Positions 6,358 through 13,429 of a DNA stretch of 15,219 nucleotides are shown in pieces; positions within the stretch are counted from its first letter, which is position 1; each line of letters opens with the position of its first letter. The stretch lies in assembly GCA_016935935.1 (NCBI GenBank), contig JAFGPZ010000096.1, forward strand, positions 1-15,219, given 5' to 3'. Under the pieces are notes generated by a model that saw nothing but the letters and a program-made list of their open reading frames with translations, searched no databases and was not told the origin of the DNA. The DNA is from Deltaproteobacteria bacterium. Lineage in GTDB: Bacteria > Desulfobacterota > Syntrophia > Syntrophales > UBA2210. The translations under genes and the position numbers were made by a program.

Positions 6358-7329
6358 TTATGCCGCTACAGACACCTTCGTTTTTCCAACCGGATCGAAC
6401 AGCCGCCGCGCAGACTGAAGAGTCGTTATAGACGAACAGGTAACTCCGATTGTCTTGAAAAAGTCTCTGAGAGGACGGCCAGGCCCCACCTCATAAATCG
6501 TATCGGCATGGGCAGCCAGTACATGCATATTCTTTTTCCACTGAACGGTCCCGCTCAGCTGAGAGACAAGGCGATCGATAATTTCACTTTTGCTCTCGGA
6601 ATGAAAGAGGCCGCTGAAATTCGATGTAACCATCCTGGCATTTGCCGGGTTTAATTTTTTCGATAGCGCGGCCAGCGTCTCCTTGAAACTGTCCTTGATA
6701 GTCTCCATGAATCTGCTGTGGAAAGGGGCACTTACGTTGAGAGGAACAAAGCGCAGGGAATCGGTCTCCCCATTGATTGCTTTTAAACGCTCCTCTACCG
6801 CCGTCAAGGCGGCGCTTTGCCCGCTTATGACAACCTGGCGTGTGGAATTTACATTAGCAATATCCATGGGAAGATCTTTTATTAAAGCATCAAGCTTCTC
6901 TAAATCAAGATCATCGGAGATCACGGCTGCCATGGCACCTTCTCCAACGGGAGATGCCTTCTGCATGAGTTGTCCCCTCATCTGGGTAATTCTGAGGGCC
7001 TCTTCCAGGGGCATAGCGCCTGCGGCAACGAGTGCCGAATATTCGCCCAGACTGTGCCCACCGAAATAGATGGGATTGAAGCCATAAAGTGACTGAAGAC
7101 CTCTCAGCATGGCAATTTCTGTCGTCACTATGCATGGCTGTGCATATTCCGTCAGATTGAGTTTTTCGTTGCCGGAGAAACAAATATCGGCTATGTCCCA
7201 GCCCAGTATTTTTGTCGCTTCCTCGAAAACCTCCCTGCTTGCCGGGACATTATCAAAAAAATCTCTTCCCATACCGGCTCTCTGAGAGCCCTGCCCTGGA
7301 AAAACAACTGCAATACTTTTTCCTTCCAT
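6358..7329 (-). CDS. fabD: Malonyl-CoA:ACP transacylase (FabD-type)
   Basis: Moves malonyl groups from CoA to ACP, supplying extender units to the ketosynthases. It has 323 residues, near the usual ~310. The family landmarks are all present: GQGSQ at 12-16 (oxyanion region), nucleophile Ser93 in GHSLGEYSAL, Arg118 in QMRGQLMQ which binds the malonyl carboxylate, His204 in SAPFHSRFM, and the closing EVGPGRPL at 280-287. ATG at 7329 is chosen over TTG at 7335, since GAGAGG lies about six bases before it. It is the first gene of the cluster and is preceded at about 60 bases by the sigma54-type promoter. The Arg indicates a malonyl-type substrate. A second, primary fabD elsewhere in the genome is likely if this one serves only the cluster, but that cannot be seen here. 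Confidence 0.93.
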   Translation of the reverse strand: MEGKSIAVVFPGQGSQRAGMGRDFFDNVPASREVFEEATKILGWDIADICFSGNEKLNLTEYAQPCIVTTEIAMLRGLQSLYGFNPIYFGGHSLGEYSALVAAGAMPLEEALRITQMRGQLMQKASPVGEGAMAAVISDDLDLEKLDALIKDLPMDIANVNSTRQVVISGQSAALTAVEERLKAINGETDSLRFVPLNVSAPFHSRFMETIKDSFKETLAALSKKLNPANARMVTSNFSGLFHSESKSEIIDRLVSQLSGTVQWKKNMHVLAAHADTIYEVGPGRPLRDFFKTIGVTCSSITTLQSARRLFDPVGKTKVSVAA

Positions 7330-7388
7330 GTTCAACCTCTCTGTTCGTCTAACCCCGAAGGGAGAATTTATTTTCTCTACGCAAGCAA

Positions 7389-7404
7389 AGCATTATATGT
7401 GCCA
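7389..7404 (-). promoter_or_regulatory. Sigma54 (RpoN) promoter upstream of fabD
   Basis: Read on the minus strand, TGGCACATATAATGCT matches the sigma54 consensus TGGCAC-N5-TTGCW at every defined position except one (A for the first T of TTGC). The invariant GG and GC are exactly 12 bases apart. The predicted transcription start is about 7378, giving a leader of roughly 49 bases before the fabD ATG at 7329. The same stretch contains TATAAT, but no -35 hexamer lies at 16-18 bases from it, so the sigma54 reading is stronger. Such promoters require an AAA+ activator; one is encoded at 11962-13341. Confidence 0.7.
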
Positions 7405-7491
7405 GGAAAGAACAAAAAATGCCCCGACAATGTATCTTATCGATATTTATAAGTAATATAGATTAGGGTATAAAAAAGCAATGACACATTA

Positions 7492-7505
7492 TCCTCTGCA
7501 GGGGA
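7492..7505. promoter_or_regulatory. Candidate activator-binding dyad (14-base palindrome, one mismatch)
   Basis: TCCTCTGCAGGGGA is a palindrome around CTGCAG with one mismatched pair. Its centre is about 120 bases upstream of the start site predicted from the sigma54 promoter, within the range typical for sigma54 activators. Function is inferred from position and symmetry alone. Confidence 0.25.
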
Positions 7506-7544
7506 GAAAAGTTGCGTACTTTCTTTCACAGCCGGAATAAATCT

Positions 7545-7560
7545 ACACAACAGCCTGTGT
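7545..7560. promoter_or_regulatory. Candidate activator-binding dyad ACACA-n6-TGTGT
   Basis: Perfect five-base arms with a six-base spacer, centred about 175 bases upstream of the predicted sigma54 start site. With the dyad at 7492-7505 it could form an upstream activating region, but the two dyads do not share a sequence, so at most one is likely to be the site of any given activator. Confidence 0.2.
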
Positions 7561-7793
7561 GTTAATGTATTGCAACTGTATAAGGTCAATAGTTTATCTC
7601 CTCTGATTGGCGATACCTTTTTATATTGCAAAAACAATAAGAATAATATAGAAGTCTCGGTTCTGAAAGGATATCAATGGCAATATTTTTTTACGTTTTC
7701 TGATTGAAACGCTTCTTCACAAAGACCTTTGAACTAAGGACAAAATCTTCTTGAAATTGCCAATACATTAAAAATACCAGCAGGAGAATCATC

Positions 7794-9143
7794 ATGGGGA
7801 AATTATTTGGAACTGATGGAGTAAGGGGTGTTGCCAACGAATACCCAATGACTTCGGAAATGGCGCTCAATATAGGACGGGCAACGGCGCACCTCTTTAA
7901 GAGGAAGGGGCACCAGCCGAGTATTATAATAGGGAAGGATACGCGGATATCTGGCTATATGCTGGAGAACGCTCTGGTTTCAGGTATCTGTTCCATGGGG
8001 GTAGATGCGGTGTTGGTGGGACCAATGCCAACTCCCGGGATTGCCTTTTTGACGAGTGATATGCGTGCCGATGCAGGCATCGTAATATCTGCTTCTCACA
8101 ATCCCTTTCAGGATAATGGTATAAAAATCTTTTCAAGCGACGGGTACAAACTTCCCGATGAAAGAGAGATGGAAATAGAAAAACTTATCTCCTCTAACAA
8201 CATGCATGCGCTGCGCCCTTCACCAAAGGAGCTGGGGAAGGCCTATCGGATTGAGGGTGCGCGCGACAGGTATATTGTCTTTTTAAAAAAAACCTTCCCG
8301 AAAGCCTTTACGCTTGAAGGTACAAAGATAGTCCTCGATTGCTCCAATGGCGCCACTTACCGGGTGGCACCGGAAACATTCACCGAACTCGGCGCCAAGG
8401 TAAAACCGATATTTGCCGAACCGGACGGGCAAAATATTAACGACCAGTGCGGATCACAACACCCTGAGACTCTGGCAGAAGAGGTGGTAAAAAGGAATGC
8501 CGACGTGGGATTTGCCTTTGACGGAGACGGAGATCGCCTAATCGCAGTAGACGAGAAAGGAGCGGTATTAACGGGGGATCAGATTATTGCCATCTGCGCG
8601 AAGATAATGAAAAAGGAAGGGAAGCTTACCAATAATATTGTTGTCTGCACCGTTATGAGCAATATAGGCCTTGGTCTCGCGCTGAAGGAAATGGGCATTG
8701 AACAGGTTGCGACACAGGTCGGTGACCGCTATGTATTGGAAGAGATGCGTGCCAGGGGCGCTTCCATCGGCGGCGAGGACTCGGGACATCTCATATACCT
8801 TCAGCATCATACCACAGGCGACGGAATCCTTTCGGCATTACAGGTCCTGGCGGCAATGAAAAAGGAGGGGAAGACCTTGTCAGAGTTGGCCAAAATCATG
8901 AAGGTCTATCCACAGAAACTGGTCAATGTGGACGTAAAGTCAAAGCCGGATATATCCAAGATCCCTGAAATAGTTTCCGCCATCAAGGCAGCTGAAGCGA
9001 AACTGGGCACGGAAGGAAGAGTCCTTGTCAGATACTCGGGCACACAGAACATGTGCCGCGTTATGGTGGAGGCACCAACTGGACGGCAGACGGAAGAATG
9101 TTGCAGCCATATAGCGGCTGTAATAACTGAAAAGCTATCGTAG
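7794..9143 (+). CDS. glmM: Phosphoglucosamine mutase
   Basis: Interconverts glucosamine-6-phosphate and glucosamine-1-phosphate on the way to UDP-N-acetylglucosamine for peptidoglycan and lipopolysaccharide. It has 449 residues, standard for the family. The N-terminus KLFGTDGVRG is diagnostic. The phosphoserine is Ser101 in ISASHNPFQDNG, the magnesium loop is DGDGDR at 243-248, the sugar-binding loop is GGEDSGH at 326-332, and the phosphate-binding loop is RYSGTQ at 413-418, where many members have R-SGTE. ATG at 7794 has AGGAGA about seven bases upstream. It heads the plus-strand genes and is followed 49 bases later by a NagB-like gene that may act on the same sugar phosphate. This is a cytoplasmic housekeeping enzyme with no sign of damage. 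Confidence 0.96.
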   Translation: MGKLFGTDGVRGVANEYPMTSEMALNIGRATAHLFKRKGHQPSIIIGKDTRISGYMLENALVSGICSMGVDAVLVGPMPTPGIAFLTSDMRADAGIVISASHNPFQDNGIKIFSSDGYKLPDEREMEIEKLISSNNMHALRPSPKELGKAYRIEGARDRYIVFLKKTFPKAFTLEGTKIVLDCSNGATYRVAPETFTELGAKVKPIFAEPDGQNINDQCGSQHPETLAEEVVKRNADVGFAFDGDGDRLIAVDEKGAVLTGDQIIAICAKIMKKEGKLTNNIVVCTVMSNIGLGLALKEMGIEQVATQVGDRYVLEEMRARGASIGGEDSGHLIYLQHHTTGDGILSALQVLAAMKKEGKTLSELAKIMKVYPQKLVNVDVKSKPDISKIPEIVSAIKAAEAKLGTEGRVLVRYSGTQNMCRVMVEAPTGRQTEECCSHIAAVITEKLS

Positions 9144-9201
9144 CGCATAAGAAAAATCAGATTTGGGTTAGGGTTACTGCTTAAAAGAAGGAATGTTTCG
9201 T

Positions 9202-10164
9202 ATGTCTTTCAAAGTTATCATTACGCGTGATTATGAACACTTGAGTGATGTCGCAGCCCGCATTGTAATCAGCGATATCAGGGAAACGATACGGACGAAT
9301 AATAGTTACAGAATCGGACTTGCCACGGGCAGAACACCCGTGAGGCTGTACAAACATCTTGTTAAGGCGGCTAATGAAGGTCAATTCGACGCAACACGGA
9401 TAGAGAGTTTTAATCTCGATGAGTATGTTGGGCTCCCGGGAGAAAACGCTCAGCAGAGGACCCTTCATCGGGAAAGTTACAGCTTCTTTATGATTCAGGA
9501 GTTTTTCGGGCTCATGGAAAAGAAATTCAGAGAGACCAATATCCCCTGGGGAACATTGATCGATCAGGACTGTCTTGAAGACGCTCTCACCTACAATCCG
9601 GGAGACTGGGAAGAACAGGGAACAGACAGGGGGAAAGCCATAGTAATAAAAAAAGACTCACAATCCCCTTATCTGCGATGGATCAGAAAGGAGATCCTCG
9701 ATAAATATACCAGGAAAATAGAGGAGGGAGGCGGCATAGATCTCCATATTGTCGGTGTAGGTGGAAAGGGACATGTGGCATTTCATGAATCTGGCATACC
9801 CTTTGAGGGAAATAAAATGCTTCTCGTAAGGCTTGATGACAATACCATATCGAACGCCATCGCGGATGGTCATTTCAAGAACAGGAAAGAAAGTCCCTGT
9901 TACGCCGTTTCCATGGGTAGTGAACTCGTCTATGAGGCAAAAAAGGTGATTCTCCTTGCTCAGGGGAAACGGAAATCCGAACCTGTTGCCGCATCACTCC
10001 TGAACGACCCAACCCCGATAATACCCATATCTTACGGACAAATCTACTCAAAAAATGGCGGCGAAATGATATACGTCATCGACAGGGAAGCTGCAGAGCA
10101 TGTCTTCGAGTACATTTCTTCAATAGAGCAACGTGGCATCATAATCGAGGATATAAGTTGCTGA
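9202..10164 (+). CDS. NagB-like glucosamine-6-phosphate deaminase/isomerase homologue with altered active site
   Basis: Belongs to the NagB/6-phosphogluconolactonase/RpiA superfamily. LATGRTPVRLYKHL at 40-53 matches the phosphate loop, and FNLDEYVGLP at 70-79 carries the NagB proton-abstracting Asp (Asp73). The second motif reads GVGGKGHVAFHESG at 185-198: His191 and Glu196 match NagB His143 and Glu148, but the ring-opening Asp141 is replaced by Lys189. At 320 residues it is about 55 longer than E. coli NagB, and the extra sequence lies mainly around 113-165. ATG at 9202 is chosen because AAGGA is nine bases upstream; for the ATG at 9193 the site would touch the start codon. Sitting after glmM suggests work on hexosamine phosphates. 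It may be a deaminase with changed mechanism or a related isomerase; activity is uncertain. Confidence 0.8.
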   Translation: MSFKVIITRDYEHLSDVAARIVISDIRETIRTNNSYRIGLATGRTPVRLYKHLVKAANEGQFDATRIESFNLDEYVGLPGENAQQRTLHRESYSFFMIQEFFGLMEKKFRETNIPWGTLIDQDCLEDALTYNPGDWEEQGTDRGKAIVIKKDSQSPYLRWIRKEILDKYTRKIEEGGGIDLHIVGVGGKGHVAFHESGIPFEGNKMLLVRLDDNTISNAIADGHFKNRKESPCYAVSMGSELVYEAKKVILLAQGKRKSEPVAASLLNDPTPIIPISYGQIYSKNGGEMIYVIDREAAEHVFEYISSIEQRGIIIEDISC

Positions 10165-10370
10165 TAAATAAATTAATCCTTCTGACACATGTCTGTGATG
10201 CTTCCCGCCAGCACTTCTAATACACCGGAGTTCCCTGTACCACGTTTTCGTAGAAATGTAATCCTTGACTATAAATGGAAAGTGTTGCATCTGTAGGGCA
10301 GACAGAATACCTTTTCATGCATTCTTCGCAGAATATTTGCGGGTAACAGTAGACGAACAACGGACAGACC

Positions 10371-11870
10371 ATGGAAACATTCGCGCTGGCTGTGATCAGC
10401 CTTGCTATAGCAATACCCATGATAACAAGGAAGAAAAAGAATTCCACCTTTATCTCCTTTGCATGTCTCTGCCTTGCCATATTCCTTATGAAGAGCGGGG
10501 CTTTCTTCTCCGGGATTTTTGAAAATGAATTCTGGAGGATACTTTATCGAACAGGACTCTTGTCCATCCCACCTGTTCTTATAACCTTCCTGAGATACGC
10601 GGCATATCACAAGACCCTATTATCAAACAGAATCGCACGACTAACGACAATATCAAGCTGCGTCGTTCTGGTTGCGCTCTTTACACCTCTCTACCAGTGG
10701 CGCTATCTGGATACAGCACTGTTTCTCTATATCGGTTGCGCCATTATATATTGCTTAACATCGCTTGTTCTATCCATTAGCGAGAGAACGACAGAGACTG
10801 AAAAAACCAGGTTGACAAATATGTTAATTGCCTGCGTAATTGCATCTATCCTGAGCATTTCAGACATAATTCATCACTACACGCCGGGCGTTCCGCCTCT
10901 TTCAGATATAGCAATAGCGGCGCTGCTATATTTTATTTTTCTTGTCATAACCCATCCAGAACTGCCCGAACTTTATGAGATACTCTTGAGATCGCTCATG
11001 CTTTTCTCAATCATGTTGTTTGCCACTCTTGTATTTTACCTGGTTATGGGACTCTTTGAGAGGGATCTGCATCTGCCATTCAACAGTGTCATCATGTCGG
11101 CCTTTATTATCGTTATCTTTATAGATCCTGTAAAGCAACTGCTGAAGCGGGTATTCAAATATATGTTTCCAAAATACAGGGAAATAGATTTTCTTGATGA
11201 AGAGGTGGAACGAGGCAAAGCGGCCTTGCTGGAAGAGATGGCCACAGGGCTCGCACACGAGATACGCAATCCACTTGGTTCCATAAAAGGCGCCGCTCAG
11301 TATCTGAAGTCGGAAGAGGATGGCGATCGTAATGGCAAACTGCTGGATGTTATTATCGAAGAGACAGACAGGCTGGACGGTGTCATGTCCCGGTTTCTCA
11401 ATTACGCTAATCCCTATTCCGTGAATGCCGATATTCAGGATATAAACCGTATTGTGGAGAAGGTCATCGCTCTACTGAAAACGACACCAATCCCGGATAA
11501 TACGGTAATTGACAAAAGCCTCGATTACGACATCCCTAAAATAAGAGTGGACGGAGAACAGATCATGCAGGTTTTGATGAACGTGGGTCTTAACGGATTA
11601 GAGGCTATGCCAGGCGGAGGTAGACTGAGTTTTGCAACGGCAAAGATTATGGGAGACGGAGACAGATCTGTGGAAATCATCATTCGCGATACGGGATACG
11701 GTGTAAACAGAAAAGATTTAAGCGGTATATTCAAACCTTTTTTCACAACGAAGCCAAAAGGGACAGGTCTGGGCCTTTCCATATGTTCGAGGATCATCAG
11801 GAATCATGGTGGTCGTATCGATGTGGAGTCAGAGCCGGGGAGGGGAACGGCATTTTTTATAAGACTTTAA
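10371..11870 (+). CDS. Membrane sensor histidine kinase (NtrB/AtoS-like transmitter)
   Basis: Autophosphorylates on a His and passes the phosphate to a response regulator, presumably the one encoded next. It has 499 residues. The N-terminal half is a multi-pass membrane sensor with hydrophobic segments around 1-19, 28-48, 58-77, 90-107, 113-134, 148-165, 179-194, 206-228 and 236-252. No periplasmic PAS or Cache-type domain is evident, so the membrane core itself may sense. The cytoplasmic transmitter has the H-box LAHEIRNPLGSIKG (His296), an N-box VLMNVGLNGLEAM (Asn408), G1 DTGYG at 440-444, an F-box FKPFFTT at 454-460 and G2 GTGLGLS at 464-470. The ATG at 10371 has only a weak GGA upstream. 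The 206-base gap before it holds no recognised gene or strong promoter. Pairing with an NtrC-type regulator 91 bases downstream is typical. The signal is unknown. Confidence 0.93.
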   Translation: METFALAVISLAIAIPMITRKKKNSTFISFACLCLAIFLMKSGAFFSGIFENEFWRILYRTGLLSIPPVLITFLRYAAYHKTLLSNRIARLTTISSCVVLVALFTPLYQWRYLDTALFLYIGCAIIYCLTSLVLSISERTTETEKTRLTNMLIACVIASILSISDIIHHYTPGVPPLSDIAIAALLYFIFLVITHPELPELYEILLRSLMLFSIMLFATLVFYLVMGLFERDLHLPFNSVIMSAFIIVIFIDPVKQLLKRVFKYMFPKYREIDFLDEEVERGKAALLEEMATGLAHEIRNPLGSIKGAAQYLKSEEDGDRNGKLLDVIIEETDRLDGVMSRFLNYANPYSVNADIQDINRIVEKVIALLKTTPIPDNTVIDKSLDYDIPKIRVDGEQIMQVLMNVGLNGLEAMPGGGRLSFATAKIMGDGDRSVEIIIRDTGYGVNRKDLSGIFKPFFTTKPKGTGLGLSICSRIIRNHGGRIDVESEPGRGTAFFIRL

Positions 11871-11882
11871 TGCGTTAAAAAC

Positions 11883-11909
11883 TTGACAGCGAAGATCTTA
11901 TCATAATAA
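11883..11909 (+). promoter_or_regulatory. Possible sigma70 promoter before the response regulator gene
   Basis: A perfect TTGACA (11883-11888) is followed after 15 bases by TAATAA (11904-11909), in the 91-base gap between the kinase and regulator genes. The spacer is shorter than the preferred 17 and the -10 is imperfect, so this is weak. If real, it would give the regulator some expression independent of the kinase. Confidence 0.25.
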
Positions 11910-11961
11910 AAATACAAGTTTAAATTTCACATACAAGGTGCGACGGAGAAAGTAGTTTTTC

Positions 11962-13341
11962 ATGAACAGAATCTTAATAGTCGACGATGAATTAAATATG
12001 CTTCTTGTCCTTGAGACGATGCTGAGAAAGGAGGGGTATGAAGTTGTCACTGCATCTGATGGACTTGAGGCTCTTGAAATCATGGAAAATGAAGATGTGG
12101 CGGTAGTTGTAACAGACCTGAAGATGCCCAAGCTGGACGGCCTGGAACTCTTGGAAAGGATTGTAACGGAGTATCCAGCAATACCGGTAATCATTATTAC
12201 GGCACATGGCACGATCACAACTGCCGTTAAAGCATTGAAGCAAGGGGCCTTCGACTACATAACAAAACCCTTTGAACAGGATGACCTGAAAAATGTGATC
12301 GGTAAAGCCTTTAAAACACGAACCATGAATGAAGATGAACTGGTTCCGTCACCTGTAGATATAGAACATTACGACATTATAGGCTCCAGCAAACCGATGA
12401 TGGATGTGTATGACCTCATCAGGAAGGTTTCACCAACGACCACGACGGTGCTTATTACTGGCGAGACGGGAACGGGAAAGGAGCTGATAGCCGCTGCAAT
12501 CCACAGAAACAGCCCAAAGAAAAACAGCCCCTTTATAAAGATCAATTGCGCCGCCATTGCGGAAAATCTTCTTGAAAGCGAACTTTTCGGTTTCGAGAAG
12601 GGGGCCTTCACCGGCGCCGTGAACAGGAAGCAGGGAAGATTTGAGCTTGCCCACAAAGGGACGCTTTTTCTCGATGAAATCGGAGATCTTCCAAAAGATA
12701 TGCAGGCAAAGATACTGCGCGTTATACAGGAACAGAAATTCGAGCGTGTGGGAGGACTCCAGACGGTAAAGGTCGATGTAAGACTTGTAACGGCGACAAA
12801 CAAAAATCTCCTGCAAGATGTAAAGGATGGTAAGTTCAGGGAGGATCTATATTACAGATTGAATGTTTTCCCCATACACCTTCCGCCACTTCGTGAGAGA
12901 CAGGAAGATATAGACTCCCTTGCAGACTACTTCCTCGACAAGTTCAATAAAAAGCTGAAAAGAGATGTTACAGGTATCGACCAGGATGTGAGAAAATTCT
13001 TTAACAGCTACAATTGGCCTGGGAATATCAGGGAACTGGAAAATATCATTGAGAGACTTGTTCTCTTGACAGGAAGTAGCACTATAACCATTGAAGATAT
13101 CCCTCCGGAGATCAGGCATCCTGCGGTGACAGACGCCACGGTCGCTCCGTCCAAATCAGGAGAATCATTCAAAGAACTTATAAAAAGCAGGACGGAAGAG
13201 ATAGAACAGGACATAATCAAAAGAGCATTGGAAGAGTGCGACGGGAATGTGAGCAAGGCAGCTCTGCAGCTGGGAATCAGCCGAAAGGGACTTCAGCTGA
13301 AGATGATAAAATACGATCTTCGCAGAAGGAAAAGCAGTTAA
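11962..13341 (+). CDS. NtrC-family sigma54-dependent response regulator
   Basis: Activates transcription by sigma54 RNA polymerase through ATP hydrolysis once phosphorylated. It has 459 residues in three domains. The receiver (1-120) has acidic pocket Asp8-Asp9, phospho-acceptor Asp52 in VVVTDLKMPKLDG, Thr80 and Lys102. The AAA+ domain (about 138-370) has Walker A GETGTGKE at 167-174, the sigma54-contacting GAFTGA loop at 214-219, Walker B GTLFLDEIGDL at 233-243 and the arginine-finger stretch REDLYYRLN at 293-301. The C-terminal Fis-type helix-turn-helix is at about 425-447 (NVSKAALQLGISRKGLQLKM). All key residues are intact. Its GGAG is 13 bases before the ATG, rather far, but MNRILIVDDE is a canonical start. 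Its natural partner is the kinase upstream. Targets are unknown; the sigma54 promoter at 7389-7404 is an attractive candidate. Confidence 0.95.
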   Translation: MNRILIVDDELNMLLVLETMLRKEGYEVVTASDGLEALEIMENEDVAVVVTDLKMPKLDGLELLERIVTEYPAIPVIIITAHGTITTAVKALKQGAFDYITKPFEQDDLKNVIGKAFKTRTMNEDELVPSPVDIEHYDIIGSSKPMMDVYDLIRKVSPTTTTVLITGETGTGKELIAAAIHRNSPKKNSPFIKINCAAIAENLLESELFGFEKGAFTGAVNRKQGRFELAHKGTLFLDEIGDLPKDMQAKILRVIQEQKFERVGGLQTVKVDVRLVTATNKNLLQDVKDGKFREDLYYRLNVFPIHLPPLRERQEDIDSLADYFLDKFNKKLKRDVTGIDQDVRKFFNSYNWPGNIRELENIIERLVLLTGSSTITIEDIPPEIRHPAVTDATVAPSKSGESFKELIKSRTEEIEQDIIKRALEECDGNVSKAALQLGISRKGLQLKMIKYDLRRRKSS

Positions 13342-13429
13342 TATCTCTATTATCCTGGAAGGAAATTACGTTTCACGCAATGTTAAATCTCAACCTATAA
13401 AATTCTTACCAAAACAGGAAACGGCGACT

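Larger units (their letters stand above)
7330..7793. other. Divergent intergenic region, AT-rich, no gene
   Basis: These 464 bases separate the starts of fabD (minus) and glmM (plus) and must hold both promoters. On the minus side there is a near-consensus sigma54 promoter (7389-7404) and two imperfect dyads further upstream. On the plus side, glmM has a good ribosome site (AGGAGA, about seven bases before its ATG), but I could not pick a convincing sigma70 promoter for it: TTGAAA at 7751-7756 has no good partner hexamer. A 66-codon minus-strand frame within it looks random. No tRNA, riboswitch or terminator was recognised. Confidence 0.6.

Noticed and set aside
1..7335. Naming the cluster as a standard aryl polyene or ladderane cluster
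   Set aside because: No chain-length factor, AMP ligase, exporter, radical SAM or desaturase gene is seen in the window, so a named product is not supported.
7389..7404. Reading the TATAAT inside the sigma54 site as a sigma70 -10 box
   Set aside because: No -35-like hexamer lies 16-18 bases upstream (a T-run is there) and no extended -10 is present, whereas the sigma54 elements fit almost perfectly.
7501..7516. Plus-strand sigma54-like GG-N10-GC with TTGC, as a promoter for glmM
   Set aside because: Only the core GG, TTGC and one other position match, it lies ~280 bases before the ATG, and a housekeeping gene is unlikely to rely on sigma54.
7437..7637. 66-codon minus-strand frame in the divergent gap
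   Set aside because: AT-rich, no convincing ribosome site, no recognisable motif, and it covers the likely regulatory region of fabD.
10165..10370. Short frames and a TTGACT in the gap before the histidine kinase
   Set aside because: No partner -10 at the right distance, and frames on both strands look random; a GG/GC pair near 10276 has spacing 10, not 12.
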